Source: Arenicola marina
Lineage: Eukaryota; Annelida; Polychaeta; Arenicolidae
NCBI GenBank assembly: GCA_964019135.1
Contig: OZ025265.1
Coordinates: 5,462,318 to 5,526,317 of the forward strand
Direction: 5' to 3'
DNA: 64,000 nucleotides
Shown one piece after another: positions 29,446 through 40,700 of the stretch. The position numbers were made by a program, and so were the translations under genes. Below the pieces are notes generated by a model. It searched no databases. It had not been told where the DNA came from and saw nothing but the letters and a program-made list of their open reading frames with translations. Numbering within the stretch: position 1 is the first letter of the stretch; each line of letters starts with the position of its first letter.

Positions 29446-29534
29446 ATGGACTTGATCTTTGAGGAATACACGGGTGACCCGAACATGCTCAGCGCTCTGG
29501 CTGGCTGGGATCACATCGTCGTCAATGAGTACTA
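29446..29534 (+). CDS. Mucin exon 3: middle of SEA-like domain
   Basis: Acceptor ACGACAG and donor TACTA|GTAAGT, a strong consensus donor. The exon enters in phase 0, gives 29 codons (MDLIFEEYTG, then DPNMLSALAG, then WDHIVVNEY) and ends in phase 2 with TA. Joined to exon 2 it continues the helix of the SEA-like module (LAEHE-MDLIFEEY), then a strand (DHIVVNEY). The donor-flanking sequence is itself the first unit of the intronic minisatellite that follows. Adding one base T from exon 4 completes a Tyr codon. Confidence 0.77.
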
Positions 29535-29945
29535 GTAAGTGTGTTTGTACTATAGATCAGTACTATTTTGTAATCACAGAATACTGGTAAGTATGTTCGT
29601 TTTGCAGATCGGTACCACATTGTGTTCACTGAATACTGATAAGTGTGTTCGTACTGCAGATCAGTACCACATTGTATCACTGAATACTAGTAAGTGTGTT
29701 TGTATTGCAGATCAGTACCATATTGTATCATTGAATACGACCAGTAAGTGTGTTTGTACGGCAGACCAGTGCTATATTGCATCACTGAATACTGGTAAAT
29801 GTGTTCGTACTGCAGATCAGTACCACATTAATTGTATCAATGAATACTGGTAAGTGTGTTTGTACTGCAGATCAGTACCATATTGTTATCAATTAATACT
29901 GGTAAGTATGTTCGTACTGCAGATCAGCACATTGTTATATATGAA
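29524..29945 (+). repeat. Intronic minisatellite (about 52 bp, 8 copies) carrying splice-donor and acceptor motifs
   Basis: The consensus runs GAATACTGGTAAGTGTGTT, then CGTACTGCAG, then ATCAGTACCACATTGTATCACT. GTAAGT-type motifs recur at about 29,535, 29,587, 29,639, 29,690, 29,746, 29,794 (GTAAAT), 29,850 and 29,901. CTGCAG-like motifs lie about 22 bases after most of them. The first copy overlaps the real exon 3 donor, so the array looks like repeated duplication of that exon-intron junction. The stretch between CAG and GTAAGT is 30 bases in the consensus. Confidence 0.85.
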
Positions 29946-30236
29946 CAGCAGTACACATGTTGGTACTTCAGAAAAGTTCCAACATATTCGATGTTTGTCT
30001 CGGTCTGGGGATGATTGGGTGTTCGCCCCGTGGCGTAGTTGGCCTTTCGTCACTGTTCACGGCCTACGGAATATTGGAAAAACAGTCTATATGTCAATGG
30101 TGCGTTAAATTCCTCATTGATTTATGCAAAAATATGATGTGTAAAGGCAGGATTTTTAATGCAGTTCGGTTGGTCAGGCCGGTGCACTTTCTCTAGGCTT
30201 GATGGAATCTTGTAAAAAACAATTGTGTGATTGCAG

Positions 30237-30499
30237 TCCGCAGTCGCCCACGCGGGTGCGACGTTCGAAGCCCACCATGAGAGCTTCCCCCAACGTCAGC
30301 ACCATCGCCAACTTCACCATCCTCTATCAGATGGAGGCCATGCTGCAGAGTATAGTGGTCTCAGACATGTTCGCCTTCATCAACGACACGTTCCTCGAGC
30401 AACTGAAGAACACTACCATTCCGTACCAGGGGTTTAACTACCCGATCAACCAGGACTACATTGACGACACCACAAAGGGCATAGAACTTCCTGTTGAAG
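30237..30499 (+). CDS. Mucin exon 4: end of SEA-like domain and linker, with furin-like site
   Basis: Acceptor GTGATTGCAG and donor GAAG|GTGATT. One base completes the Tyr codon from exon 3; 87 codons follow and it ends in phase 1. The N-terminal part has the dibasic run TRVRRSK, matching the R-X-(K/R)-R furin pattern. There is no GSVVV-type SEA autoproteolysis motif, and the expected strand reads NVSTIANFTILYQ. Four N-glycosylation sequons (NVS, NFT, NDT, NTT) fit an extracellular position. The rest is a mixed linker (MFAFINDTFLEQ, GFNYPINQDY). Base composition is more GC-rich than the flanking introns. Confidence 0.8.
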
Positions 30500-30931
30500 G
30501 TGATTTGCGATGCCAATGCCATTCACAATTGGCAGTGGCCCTGGCAGCTCTACTGCCAGTATTATTATTACATTAAGGGCTTTGGCAAAGAGGGAAAACT
30601 AACATAAAGATATTTCACAAATATGAACGCAATAAAAATATGACACATCGCGGGTACAGTCATAATATTAGTTGTGATTCCTTCTGAGTATTAATCAAAG
30701 TAGCAGATGTGGGGATCATAATAAAATAGTGATAAAATAGTGGCAATGGAATAAAATGTAAGAATATTAGTAGTGGAGCCAATTACAGCAGGTATATCAA
30801 TATTACCATAATACAGGTTCAGTTCGTAAATGAATTATTAAAGGAATGTATCTATATCCAAGCAGATATATTTGCTTGTTTTCCATATTACACATCGGCA
30901 GATCCACGAACTTTTGTTTACTTCCGTACAG
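30500..30931 (+). other. Mucin intron 4
   Basis: 432 bp from GTGATT to TTCCGTACAG, strongly AT-rich with several AATA/AATAAAA-like runs (about 30,630-30,760). Nothing coding seen. Confidence 0.65.
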
Positions 30932-31127
30932 AGTCGAGGATAGACGAAGAGGTGAACAACCCGTGTCTCAACTACTTCGAGAACCTCTGCCCCAACCCGT
31001 GTGAGGCCTGTACGAACCCGTCCACCCCCAGGGTGGCGCTGTGTGTCACGGCCTGCCTCGAGTCAGACTTCAAAACATGCTTCACTCCTAACCAGACTGA
31101 CCGCTCGCAGGACGAATGCAGGCACGT
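30932..31127 (+). CDS. Mucin exon 5: cysteine-rich juxtamembrane segment
   Basis: Acceptor CCGTACAG; enters with AG to finish a Glu codon. There are 64 codons, ending with GT (phase 2). It holds eight Cys in PCLNYFENLCPNPCEAC, CVTAC, KTCF and DEC, plus one NQT sequon. With the two Cys at the start of exon 6 (HVC and DRC) the module has ten, an even number suited to disulfides. Spacing does not match a canonical six-Cys EGF domain, so I call it only Cys-rich. The donor chosen, CACGT|GTATTG, is weak, but it is the only nearby one that keeps exon 6 open: a cut two bases earlier gives a stop four codons into exon 6. Confidence 0.72.
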
Positions 31128-31895
31128 GTATTGAGTACTTAAATGGCCCACTTTAGTTATTACAAACGGCGTACTGTACTTCCATCTTTAAACTTGGCAA
31201 CAGCCCTCTGTTGGCCCGGAGGACCGAACAATTGGCGCCTGATGAAGATAGCTTGGGCATCAGCTTACAATGTCGCAGCCTTCAGACGGTCGGCTACCAA
31301 GGCTAAGCTTCAAGAGACCTGACCGATCTGCTGCAGTTAGGGGGCGGGGAACCATATGCATGCCACGTACGCTTTAGTTTGCTATGCAAGCGCAAGATTA
31401 TGAACCAAACTCGAGAGAAGTGCCCATCAATAAACCTGATCTCTCTCAATCGTTTGACACAATACAGCATGCTTGAGTTTAAATAATTTGTTAACAAGAT
31501 TGTGAACGGTAAGGTGACTATCTGGAAGATCTTTAAAATCAGTGAAAGATTAAAACCTCTTAGGAGTGCAAGAACATGGTAAATTCCAGAAACCAGATTG
31601 CCCATATCCCATATCGTATCTTGAACAACACTATATGACAGCGTCTGGTGACCTACATTGAAAATGTCGCATGTAAGATTCTAAAGTCATTATTTTATTT
31701 ATATTACATAATTATTTCAATTATGGGTTCTTCTCGCCCTGCAAAATCGGGACGGGCTGGGGGTCATAAGAGAGCTTCACTAAATATAAACCATGGACGC
31801 TATAGAGCTTTTAATGAATAAACCAACCCCATTTAAGCTGTTGACGCGTTTCATTATAAAACATCATGTTTTCTTTCTCATTCTGTTACTCGCAG
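31128..31895 (+). other. Mucin intron 5
   Basis: 768 bp from GTATTG to TTACTCGCAG. No repeat or coding sequence that I can support. A minus-strand open frame at 31,303-31,605 lacks motifs and is treated as chance. Confidence 0.6.
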
Positions 31896-32054
31896 GTGCA
31901 TCGATAAGTATTTGTATTTCCAAATATCTGATCGGTGCATCAACCAGAACGTGATAATAGGCACGGTGGTGGGCATAGGGGGCGCCCTGCTCCTGGGCCT
32001 AACCATCGGCCTCATCATCGCCAACAAGAGGCGCAAGGCCGCTCACGCCCTTGT
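31896..32054 (+). CDS. Mucin exon 6: transmembrane helix
   Basis: Acceptor TTACTCGCAG; one base completes a Val codon. 52 codons follow, ending with GT (phase 2) at the donor CTTGT|GTGAGT. It begins with the last two Cys of the Cys-rich module, then NQN, then a single uninterrupted hydrophobic span (VIIGTVVGIGGALLLG continuing LTIGLIIA) closed by the basic stop-transfer NKRRKAAH. Several small-residue (GxxxG) spacings are present. Topology by the positive-inside rule is type I: mucin repeats outside, tail inside. Confidence 0.85.
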
Positions 32055-32362
32055 GTGAGTACACCAGTGACCTTGACCTAATTCATGCGTGGATAGTGTA
32101 ACTCTGCTTCACGTTGAACCATGATTCACAGCAGAGACTACAAATGGCAAACCTCGCGTTTTCCCGTTTCTAGTCAATTACAGAGTTGATGAAATCTGAC
32201 TGCTTCTATCGCATTTTACTGTTACATTAGGAACAAGAGTTCATCACCGACATATGTTTATTTGGGGAACTGATGTCCCACCACAACTGTTGTATGACCG
32301 GCACCGTATCATGGCTTGCTGCGCTCAAAGCACTGGTCTCATTGACTCTCCTCCTGCTGCAG
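32055..32362 (+). other. Mucin intron 6
   Basis: 308 bp from GTGAGT to a pyrimidine-rich acceptor CTCCTCCTGCTGCAG. Nothing else seen. Confidence 0.75.
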
Positions 32363-32621
32363 GGATGCCATTGACCGCGACGTGATGATCCGCCGCCCCA
32401 CGGTCCCGGCGCAGCAGCAGCAGCGCGGCCTGGCCCTCCCCCGGGGCAGGGCGGCCCCGTCCTGGCAGGCCCTCTACAGCGACGAGGCTCTAACCACCAG
32501 CGACCTGGACAACGCCGGATATTTCGACGCTGAGGTGCAGTCGGTGGCGACCCCTGTCGGTAGTGACATCATCGATGACGAAGTGCCGGGCCCTTCCGGT
32601 TTACAATCGTTTGCTAGCTGA
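32363..32621 (+). CDS. Mucin exon 7: cytoplasmic tail and stop
   Basis: Acceptor CTCCTGCTGCAG; one base completes Val, then 85 codons and TGA at 32,619-32,621. The sequence opens DAIDRDVMIRRPTVPAQQQQ and is GC-rich. The tail has two Tyr in acidic settings (ALYSDE and NAGYFDAE) that could be phosphorylation or sorting sites, and an acidic distal part (DIIDDEVPGPSG). It ends QSFAS, which is not a clear PDZ-binding C-terminus. I do not recognise the tail as that of a named mucin. All junctions from exon 1 onward are phase-consistent. Confidence 0.83.
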
Positions 32622-32919
32622 TTCGGCAGCTATATAGAAGTAAGTCAAAATCATCATATGCTAATTAGAAGGTTCAGCTATTGTTATTGCTGTAATGTTG
32701 TAACGCTGCTTGCTGTGACGCACCTTGGAAATCCATGATATGGCATTGTTATGTTTAAAATGGATGTGACTTCATCAGCTTCAACGTGATAATTGCGCGT
32801 GTCCTGCACTCAGCCATATATGGGCTGCATTATATCACAGTTATGTTCAGCATTAGTATTGATATCTGTCTTACAGCTACATATCGATATTTGTCTTACA
32901 GAACAGAAGGCTGAGCCTA

Positions 32920-33073
32920 CAGCTGCCGACCACAGAAAACTCCTTCGCAGAGAGGGAGAACTATGCAGCTGCCGACCACTGAACACTTCTTCGCGGAGAG
33001 GAAGAACTATACAGCTGCTGACCACTGCTTACTCGTTCGCAAAGAGGGAGAACTATACAGCTGCCGAACTCCT
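32920..33073. repeat. 46-bp tandem repeat, about 3.3 copies
   Basis: CAGCTGCCGAC-like landmarks at 32,920, 32,966, 33,012 and 33,058 are exactly 46 bp apart. The unit also contains CTTCGC-AGAGAGGGAGAACTAT. 46 is not a multiple of three and there is no reason to think it coding. Confidence 0.85.
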
Positions 33074-33261
33074 TCGCCTTTTCGCGCATGAGAGTCAAAT
33101 ATATATCGACATATCGCCACACAAGCTTCCCGGATCCGACATTGGTGGTTACGTGATCCGTACCGGGACCGCCCTACAAAGGCGTGAATGCACAGTCTGC
33201 GCGAGAATCCAAGGTGTGATTCATTGTCCAGCGCTCGACACGCCCAGAGAACTTCGTCGCT

Positions 33262-33294
33262 CAGTGCGTCACGCGGACGGCACGTGACGCACTG
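33262..33294. repeat. Perfect 12-bp-arm inverted repeat (hairpin)
   Basis: CAGTGCGTCACG at 33,262-33,273 is the exact reverse complement of CGTGACGCACTG at 33,283-33,294, with a 9-base loop. The right arm overlaps a CACGTG E-box-like hexamer. Confidence 0.8.
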
Positions 33295-33573
33295 GCGGGA
33301 CGCTTGTTGGTCTACGTCACCGGAAGTACGTTGGACGTTTGACGTAGATCGACGACATAGCGTCTGTAATATTCCGCAGCAAGGAAAATTCCTTTCGGAA
33401 AATCCCAGCGCATTTTTGCTGCTGAACTATATTTTCGAGAACTTTCCAGTGGGACGTGCTGACTGCGCACAGAGCCTCCGCAAGGCGCCATACGTATCGC
33501 CAGAGGCAGTGAGCCATCAACACATGTTCGCAGGCTTCGGTGCATGTTGTTATTACTGGTTTGGCTTTTTTGC

Positions 33574-33753
33574 AGGAGCGGATCCAAGGCCGGGGGTGGG
33601 GGGGGGCGACCCGGCCCCGGTCCCCCCTTTTAGGGCCGACATTAATACCATTTAACATATGAAAACCGATACCGCCCCTACCCCCCTAGCCAGCATAAAT
33701 GGATTCGACCCTAAAACCGGCCCCCCCTGTCCATATTTTCTGGATCCGCCCCT
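33574..33753. mobile_element. Short MITE-like element with GGATCC-containing terminal inverted repeats
   Basis: The left end AGGAGCGGATCCA (33,574) and right end TGGATCCGCCCCT (ending 33,753) are inverted copies with one mismatch. The 180-bp interior is asymmetric in G and C runs and has no ORF. No target-site duplication is evident. Terminal repeats of the form AGGGGCGGATCCA are, from memory, common in animal MITEs, but I do not assign a superfamily. Confidence 0.6.
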
Positions 33754-35404
33754 CTCTTGTATAAAACGTTAAGTATCCTCGTCAATGCAAATAAACCCTA
33801 TCATGGGTTAATATATCCAATATCTTGCTTTCCCACTCTATCTCTATATCAGCTTATCATACGTTGACATAACTTGCTATATCATATATTGCCAGACGGC
33901 TGCGTTTGATCTATAAATAGACAAGACGCGATGTATATACGGGCTACACTTCCGCACATTGGCTGTTCTATATATAGAACGTTGGGATCAAATAAGCACG
34001 CGCTGAAATAAACATGTTGCTGCATAACATGTAATTGACATATATAGCAAGACGTTCTGCAATTGAATTAGATATGCTTAGAATATGTTTTCCTACTCAT
34101 TCATGCATATACTGTGAAAACCAAATAAGTGTATATAATTAAAAAAGAAAGACACGTATAAATGATTAATGTAATCTTTTATTTATCATTTATCCTTTAT
34201 GGGTTACAGTCTTGAGCTTCTTTCAACACGTATCAGCCCGGTTGTGGCCGCAGTTCAATGTGATATAAGCAATAATGTGATACCAAGGCCACCTTTCCGC
34301 CAGGCCCAAAGTAACGTTTGACGCTAATTCGTGTGTATTCACATCACAAATTGCGATATTGATCAGTTTCATGTCCAGAAAATGTATACCTGGTTTGTTT
34401 TTAGCACGTCCGTAAACATACACTTTTATCCCAGATGCAAAGATTCAGGTTGTGATTTGTATTCTATTATTAAAATTATTATTATTATTATTATTATTGC
34501 AATAAACAAATATTTGCTATTTATTGTGTCACTTTGTGAGACTGTCGTATCGTCACAAACTACACATTACAATAATACACGCGAGCGATGATGTATGTAT
34601 TAGAAGGTGTGTTGCCTAGGGCCGTGTAGTTCTGCAGTATCGCCATCAACATATAATAATAATAATTTAGCTTATTCCTACATTCCTACATCGTGGACGC
34701 AAAATAATTGGGTAACTTGATAATGTGTTCTGGATCCGCTGAAGGGACTTGAGATTCCTGCCCTCTGATGTGGCTACAATCACCCGGATGGAGAGCAGAA
34801 TCCTAACTCATTCACCTTCCTGGTTCAGCACTAATGCGGCCAACAACAGAGACATCAATAACTAGATCTCCTGCTTTACGTCAGCCACGACCTTGCGTGA
34901 GGCGTCACCGGGGGAGGCGCCCACGGGTGACGCCTGCACGTATCAACCGACTCGCCAGTCCTCAAATAACGCTTAGCAGTATCCGATATGCAGTGAACTA
35001 CAAATATAACGCTTTAAAACAACTAGACAGACAAATCCCCTCTCCCCTAGAACTATCCCCGCACCCCCTGCCCCCTCGCCCCCGGTCCCAGTCTTTATGA
35101 AGCATTATCAAACGCAGTCATAACGGCCCCAACGTCTATGACAACTTTGCTTCTTCGCATACGGCAGTCTCGCTTAGACCATCATATACATCAACACATG
35201 CTAAAGCGGGTGTCCAACCTAATCAAATCGCGATCTGCACCGAAAGTTTACATCTTAAAATTAATTTGGCGAGTGCTAACGCTTCGTTTTGACCGAGAGA
35301 AACATTAAGCCAACCCGCCCCATCAATGTCGAGCAGCGCGCCATTTGGCCGGAGCAAGTGACGTATATTGTGACCCTTCATGTGGCGCCGCATTACGTTA
35401 GATG
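33754..35404. other. Gene-free, mostly AT-rich intergenic sequence
   Basis: Contains a short (ATT)n run near 34,469-34,498 and an inverted repeat AGGCGTCACC / GGTGACGCCT (34,900-34,909 and 34,926-34,935). No exon, RNA gene or transposon boundary that I can support. Confidence 0.5.
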
Positions 35405-35585
35405 GCTGGTTGGTTATTCAGCACGCTTTAACCACTCTTGGTCATATCCCGTCCCCGGGGATAACCCCCTACCCTTTACGAAGAAAGACATGGGATCTTT
35501 ATCCTGCCACCACACAGACATGGCCGCAGCAGGGCTCGAACCACCGATCCACGTGCCGTTAGACTCTCAGGTGACCAGAACACTC
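35405..35585 (-). mobile_element. tRNA-derived SINE-like repeat, copy 1 (internally shortened)
   Basis: Shares with the copies at 53.1-53.5 kb the blocks GGTTGGTTATTCAG, CGCTTTAACCACT, TTACGAAGAAAGACATGGGA and CCGTTAGACTCTCAGGTG. On the minus strand it contains GGTTCGAGCCC, close to the pol III B box consensus GGTTCGANTCC. An A box is not clear. This copy lacks about 35 bases between CGTC and CCCGGGG that the other two retain. Confidence 0.5.
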
Positions 35586-35591
35586 AATGCG

Positions 35592-37796
35592 AGCGAGCCC
35601 GATAGAGCAGCATAGAGCCCGTAGCGCATACGCCTTCATACCAAAGCAGAGTGTCCGATAGAGTAGCATACAGTCCATAGTTACTGTAATGCAGTGTTTT
35701 GCCTCATATTTTGGCAAAATGTAGTATATTTTACCCATTGATAATACCTGTCCCCCCGCGTGGTGCCGCGGACCAATGAATATTAGGGTGGTACACAATG
35801 AGTAGCCTTCATACCAAAGCAAAGTGCCAGATAGATAGAGTAGCATAGAGTCCATAGCGCTTCAGCCTTCATAGCAAAGCAGAGTGCCAGATAGAGTAGC
35901 ATAGAGTCCATAGCGCATCAGCCTTCATACCAAAGCAGAGTGCCCGATAGAGTAGCATAGAGCCCATAGCGCATCAGCCTTCATGCCAAAGCAGAGTGCC
36001 CGATAGAGTAGCATACAGTCCATAGCGCATCAGCCTTCATACCAAAGCAGAGTGCCCGATAGAGCAGCATAGAGCCCGTAGCGCATCAGCCTTCATACCA
36101 AAGCAGAGTGACCGATAGAGTAGCATAGAGCCCATAGCGCATCAGCCTTCATGCCAAAGCAGAGTGCCCGATAGAGTAGCATACAGTCCATAGCGCATCA
36201 ACCTTCATACCAAAGCAGAGTGCCCGATAGAGTAGCATAGAGTCCATAGCGCATCAGCCTTCATACCAAAGCAGAGTGCCCGATAGAGCAGCATAGAGCC
36301 CGTAGCGCATCAGCCTTCATACCAAAGCAGAGTGCCCGATAGAGTAGCATAGAGTCCATAGCGCATCAACCTTCATACCAAAGCAGAGTGCCCGATAGAG
36401 TAGCATAGAGTCCATAGCGCATCAGCCTTCATACCAAAGCAGAGTGCCCGATAGAGCAGCATAGAGCCCGTAGCGCATCAGCCTTCATACCAAAGCAGAG
36501 TGCCCGATAAAGTAGCATAGAGCCCATAGCGCATCAGCCTTCATGCCAAAGCAGAGTGCCCGATAGAGTAGCATACAGTCCATAGCGCATCAGCCTTCAT
36601 ACCAAAGCAGAGTGCCCGATAGAGTAGCATAGAGTCCATAGCGCATCAGCCTTCATACCAAAGCAGAGTGCCCGATAGAGTAGCATAGAGTCCATAGCGC
36701 ATCAGCCTTCATACCAAAGCAGAGTGCCCGATAGAGTATCATACAGTCCATAGCGCATCAGCCTTCATACCAAAGCAGAGTGCCCGATAGAGTAGCATAC
36801 AGTCCATAGCGCATCAGCCTTCATACCAAAGCAGAGTGCCCGATAGAGTAGCATAGAGCCCATAGCGCATCAGCCTTCATGCCAAAGCAGAGTGCCCGAT
36901 AGAGTAGCATACAGTCCATAGCGCATCAGCCTTCATACCAAAGCAGAGTGCCCGATATAGTAGCATAGAGTCCATAGCGCATCAGCCTTCATACCAAAGC
37001 AGAGTGCCCGATAGAGCAGCATAGAGCCCGTAGCGCATCAGCCTTCATACCAAAGCAGAGTGCCCGATAGAGTAGCATAGAGCCCATAGCGCATCAGCCT
37101 TCATGCCAAAGCAGAGTGCCCGATAGAGTAGCATACAGTCCATAGCGCATCAGCCTTCATACCAAAGCAGAGTGCCCGATAGAGTAGCATACAGTCCATA
37201 GCGCATCAGCCTTCATACCAAAGCAGAGTGCCCGATAGAGTAGCATAGAGCCCATAGCGCATCAGCCTTCATGCCAAAGCAGAGTGCCCGATAGAGTAGC
37301 ATAGAGTCCATAGCGCATCAGCCTTCATACCAAAGCAGAGTGCCCGATATAGTAGCATAGAGTCCATAGCGCATCAGCCTTCATACCAAAGCAGAGTGCC
37401 CGATAGAGTAGCATAGAGCCCATAGCGCATCAGCCTTCATGCCAAAGCAGAGTGCCCGATAGAGTAGCATAGAGCCCATAGCGCATCAGCCTTCATGCCA
37501 AAGCAGAGTGCCCGATAGAGTAGCATAGAGCCCATAGCGCATCAGCCTTCATGCCAAAGCAGAGTGCCCGATAGAGTAGCATAGAGCCCGTAGCGCATCA
37601 GCCTTCATACCAAAGCAGAGTGCCCGATAGAGTAGCATAGAGCCCATAGCGCATCAGCCTTCATGCCAAAGCAGAGTGCCAGATAGAGTAGCATAGAGCC
37701 CATAGCGCATCAGCCTTAATGCCAAAGCAGAGTGCCCGATAGAGTAGCATAGAGTCCGTAGCGCATCAGCCTTCATACCAAAGCAGAGTGCCGGAT
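35592..37796. repeat. Minisatellite array A, 56-bp unit
   Basis: The unit reads CGATAGAGTAGCATAGAGTC, then CATAGCGCATCAGCCTTCAT, then ACCAAAGCAGAGTGCC (56 bp). Two leading units are separated from the main run by a non-repeat segment at about 35,681-35,805. Variants alternate (AGAGTCC/ACAGTCC/AGAGCCC; ATACC/ATGCC). The array ends abruptly at GCCGGATAGAT where the LINE 3' end begins. Confidence 0.93.
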
Positions 37797-40700
37797 AGAT
37801 TCAAGATTCGTTTATTTGACCAAGTATGACGTAAATACAGACGAGAAGTGAAACAAATAGTGTCGACTTGGCCGGGAGACTCCAACTAAGACCTTAAAGG
37901 TCGCTGGCGCTAGAGCCACCCAACATTGTGATTTATAAAGTTATACAGTTACACATAAACAACCAACAGATAACAGTAATATATATACACTAATATTTTA
38001 GGTATTCAATTCAAATCAAAAACACACCTCATATAAACAGCTTCAATATATATACTTAAGTTATTCAGACAATTAACTGACGGCAAATATAGCAATGTTC
38101 GATGTGACACTCGAAATCATAGTTAATTATTAAATTATCCTTAACATATCTTGCAAATGCCGGTAAGCTATGCGTATATATTTTGTTAAGAATAAGTGTT
38201 GAAGTTTCATTTACAACTTTAACGAGGCTATGTCGAATACAGTTAGTTGCAAAGTCGTGGAATACCATAGTAGTAGACAATCGGGAATTGAATCTCGTAT
38301 TGTGGTGATGAATTTGATGGCTATGAACAATCGGTAACTGTGAGAAATAACACGGTAATGTATCATGCTTCAGCTTGTAATAAAACTTTAAGGTTTGCAA
38401 TATGCGCATATCATCCAATTTTAACAATTTCAGTTCTTTAAATATCGGTTCTGTGTGGGCGTTAAATCGACTTAGATTAATATTTCTGACAGCCCTTTTT
38501 TGCAGTCTGGAGATACGTTCAGCCTTATACCCCCATATAAGGATGCCATAATTTAGATGGGGTGATATCAGGGTGGTATAAATAGTGCGTAAAATGTGCC
38601 GAGGAAGGGTCCATTTCAATTTATTTAGAATCCCAGCAACTTTAGAGATTTTATTCGCGATCTTATCAACATGTTTATTCCATTTCATATGTTTGTCAAG
38701 GACGATACCAAGCATGTCAAAACTGTCAACGCACTCAATTTGCGTATTGTTTATAAACAAAGATGGAACATTAACAGATTTATGTTGTGTATGAAAGATC
38801 ATGAACTTGGATTTTGCCGCATTCAGGGCAAGTTTGTTTGCATAAAGCCACTCACTAATTTTAGCCAATTCGCAATTTATTACAAGGCTAGACTCATTAG
38901 GGACAGGAGTCATAGTACTTAACAGCGTGGTATCATCCGCATATATAATAAATTTGAAAATATCGCTAGCTGATAATATATCATTTGTATAGATAATAAA
39001 AAATAGGGGACCAAGAATAGACCCTTGTGGAATCCCTGTTGCTATATCAGACATATCAGATTGAACATTTTCGATTTGAACATACTGCTTACGATTCGTC
39101 ACGTAATTTTTGAGTAATTCAAGAGAACTACCGGATACCCCATAATGAGATAATTTAGATATAAGGACGTTGTGATTTATGGTGTCAAACGCTTTGGACA
39201 GATCTAAAAATATACTAACAGGAATATGTCCCTTATCCATTATTTGTAATATTCGGTCCACGAGTTCCATCACAGCTAAATCTGTTGAATGGTGTTGGCG
39301 AAACCCATATTGACTGTTATTTAATAATTTGCTTCGCACGAAATAATCATAAAGCTGGTCGGCGATAACTTTCTCTAGTACCTTAGAAAAAGCTGGAAGA
39401 ATAGATATAGGACGATAATTCTCAATCAAACCTTCATTCCCTTTTTTATAAACTGGTACTACCTTTGCGATTTTTAACTTATCTGGAAACAAACCGGTTG
39501 ACAGACACTGATTTATGATTATGGTAAGGGCTTTGCTCACCTCATATTTTATTTCCTTCAATAATCTTACACTAAGGTTGTCGTGACCAGAGCGTGATTT
39601 AGGTTTCAGAGCATCAATTATCTTTTCGGTACAGTCACGGTTCATAGCGTTGAAGTGAAACTTATTAATAGGAGGATCTTTTAAGTATTTTTTAAATGAC
39701 ATATCGGAATTCTTGCTTAACCCTTTTACAGTACTTGGACCAATATCGGAGAAATAGGAGTTAAACTTATTTGCTAGTAATAGTCGATTTTCAACCAGCT
39801 GGCCGTTGATAGTGAATTTGTCAGGAAATTGTTTTTTACTTTTGCATTTACTTAAGATATCTTTAATAGCATTCCAGGTTTGTTTCATATCACCTTTGCA
39901 TTTATCAAAGCGCGATCGGAAGTACTGTTTCTTGGCGAGGCTAATGCTTCGCCTAATTATTCTGTTGTAAGTGCGTAAATTAATTGTTTTCCTGTCATAT
40001 TCAGATGAGTCAGGCGGGGTGGCTTTGAGTTTATCCCGATTGGAAATAGATTTCAATATACCGTTTGTAATCCACATGGACTTTTTATGCTTGTGCTTAC
40101 GAAATCTAATCAATTTTAATGGGAGACATTTATTTTTAGCTTTTAAGAGCCATGTTTCCAGAACATCATAGTTACCATTTGGGTTGGCAAGTGGGCCCAT
40201 GTCCATATGATAACACACATCGACAGATTGCAATTCCTCTTTAAATCGTGCTTTTGAGTCATTGTCAAGTGTTCTGATAGCTACCAATTTTGGCTGCGTA
40301 ACATTCACTTGATTAAACTTAAAAGACATAAAATATGGCATATGGTCAGAGAGTGCCGTGACAATGATACCAGCCTTCGAGTGCAACATCTTTGGAGAAA
40401 GCTTGCAGAAAAAGTTGTCAATCAACGTAGCTCTATATCTCGATAGTCTTGTGGGGAAAGTGATTTTGGGAATAAAGCTGCGCGCCATTACAGTGTCAAG
40501 AAAGTCGCTGATCACTGTTTTCTCATTAATCCTGAGAAGGTCGATGTTAAAATCACCAGCTATTAGCACTTCCCCATTGAGATTATCCAGATTACAGAGA
40601 ACTCCTTTAAATTCTTCAGTAAACGTGTGATAATTTGCTACCAATTCACAAGGGGGTCTATATATATTACCAATTATAACGCTCTTTTTCATAAAATCAC

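Larger units (their letters stand above)
32622..33573. other. Mucin 3' flank / putative 3' UTR
   Basis: No further coding exon is supported. It holds a 46-bp repeat and a hairpin (listed separately). I see no convincing AATAAA close to the stop; the nearest clear ones are near 33,790 and 34,005, beyond a MITE-like insertion, so the 3' end of the transcript is undetermined. Confidence 0.5.

Noticed and set aside
33188..33658. Overlapping open frames on both strands near 33.2-33.6 kb
   Set aside because: GC-rich sequence with overlapping frames on both strands, no motifs, and running into the MITE-like element.
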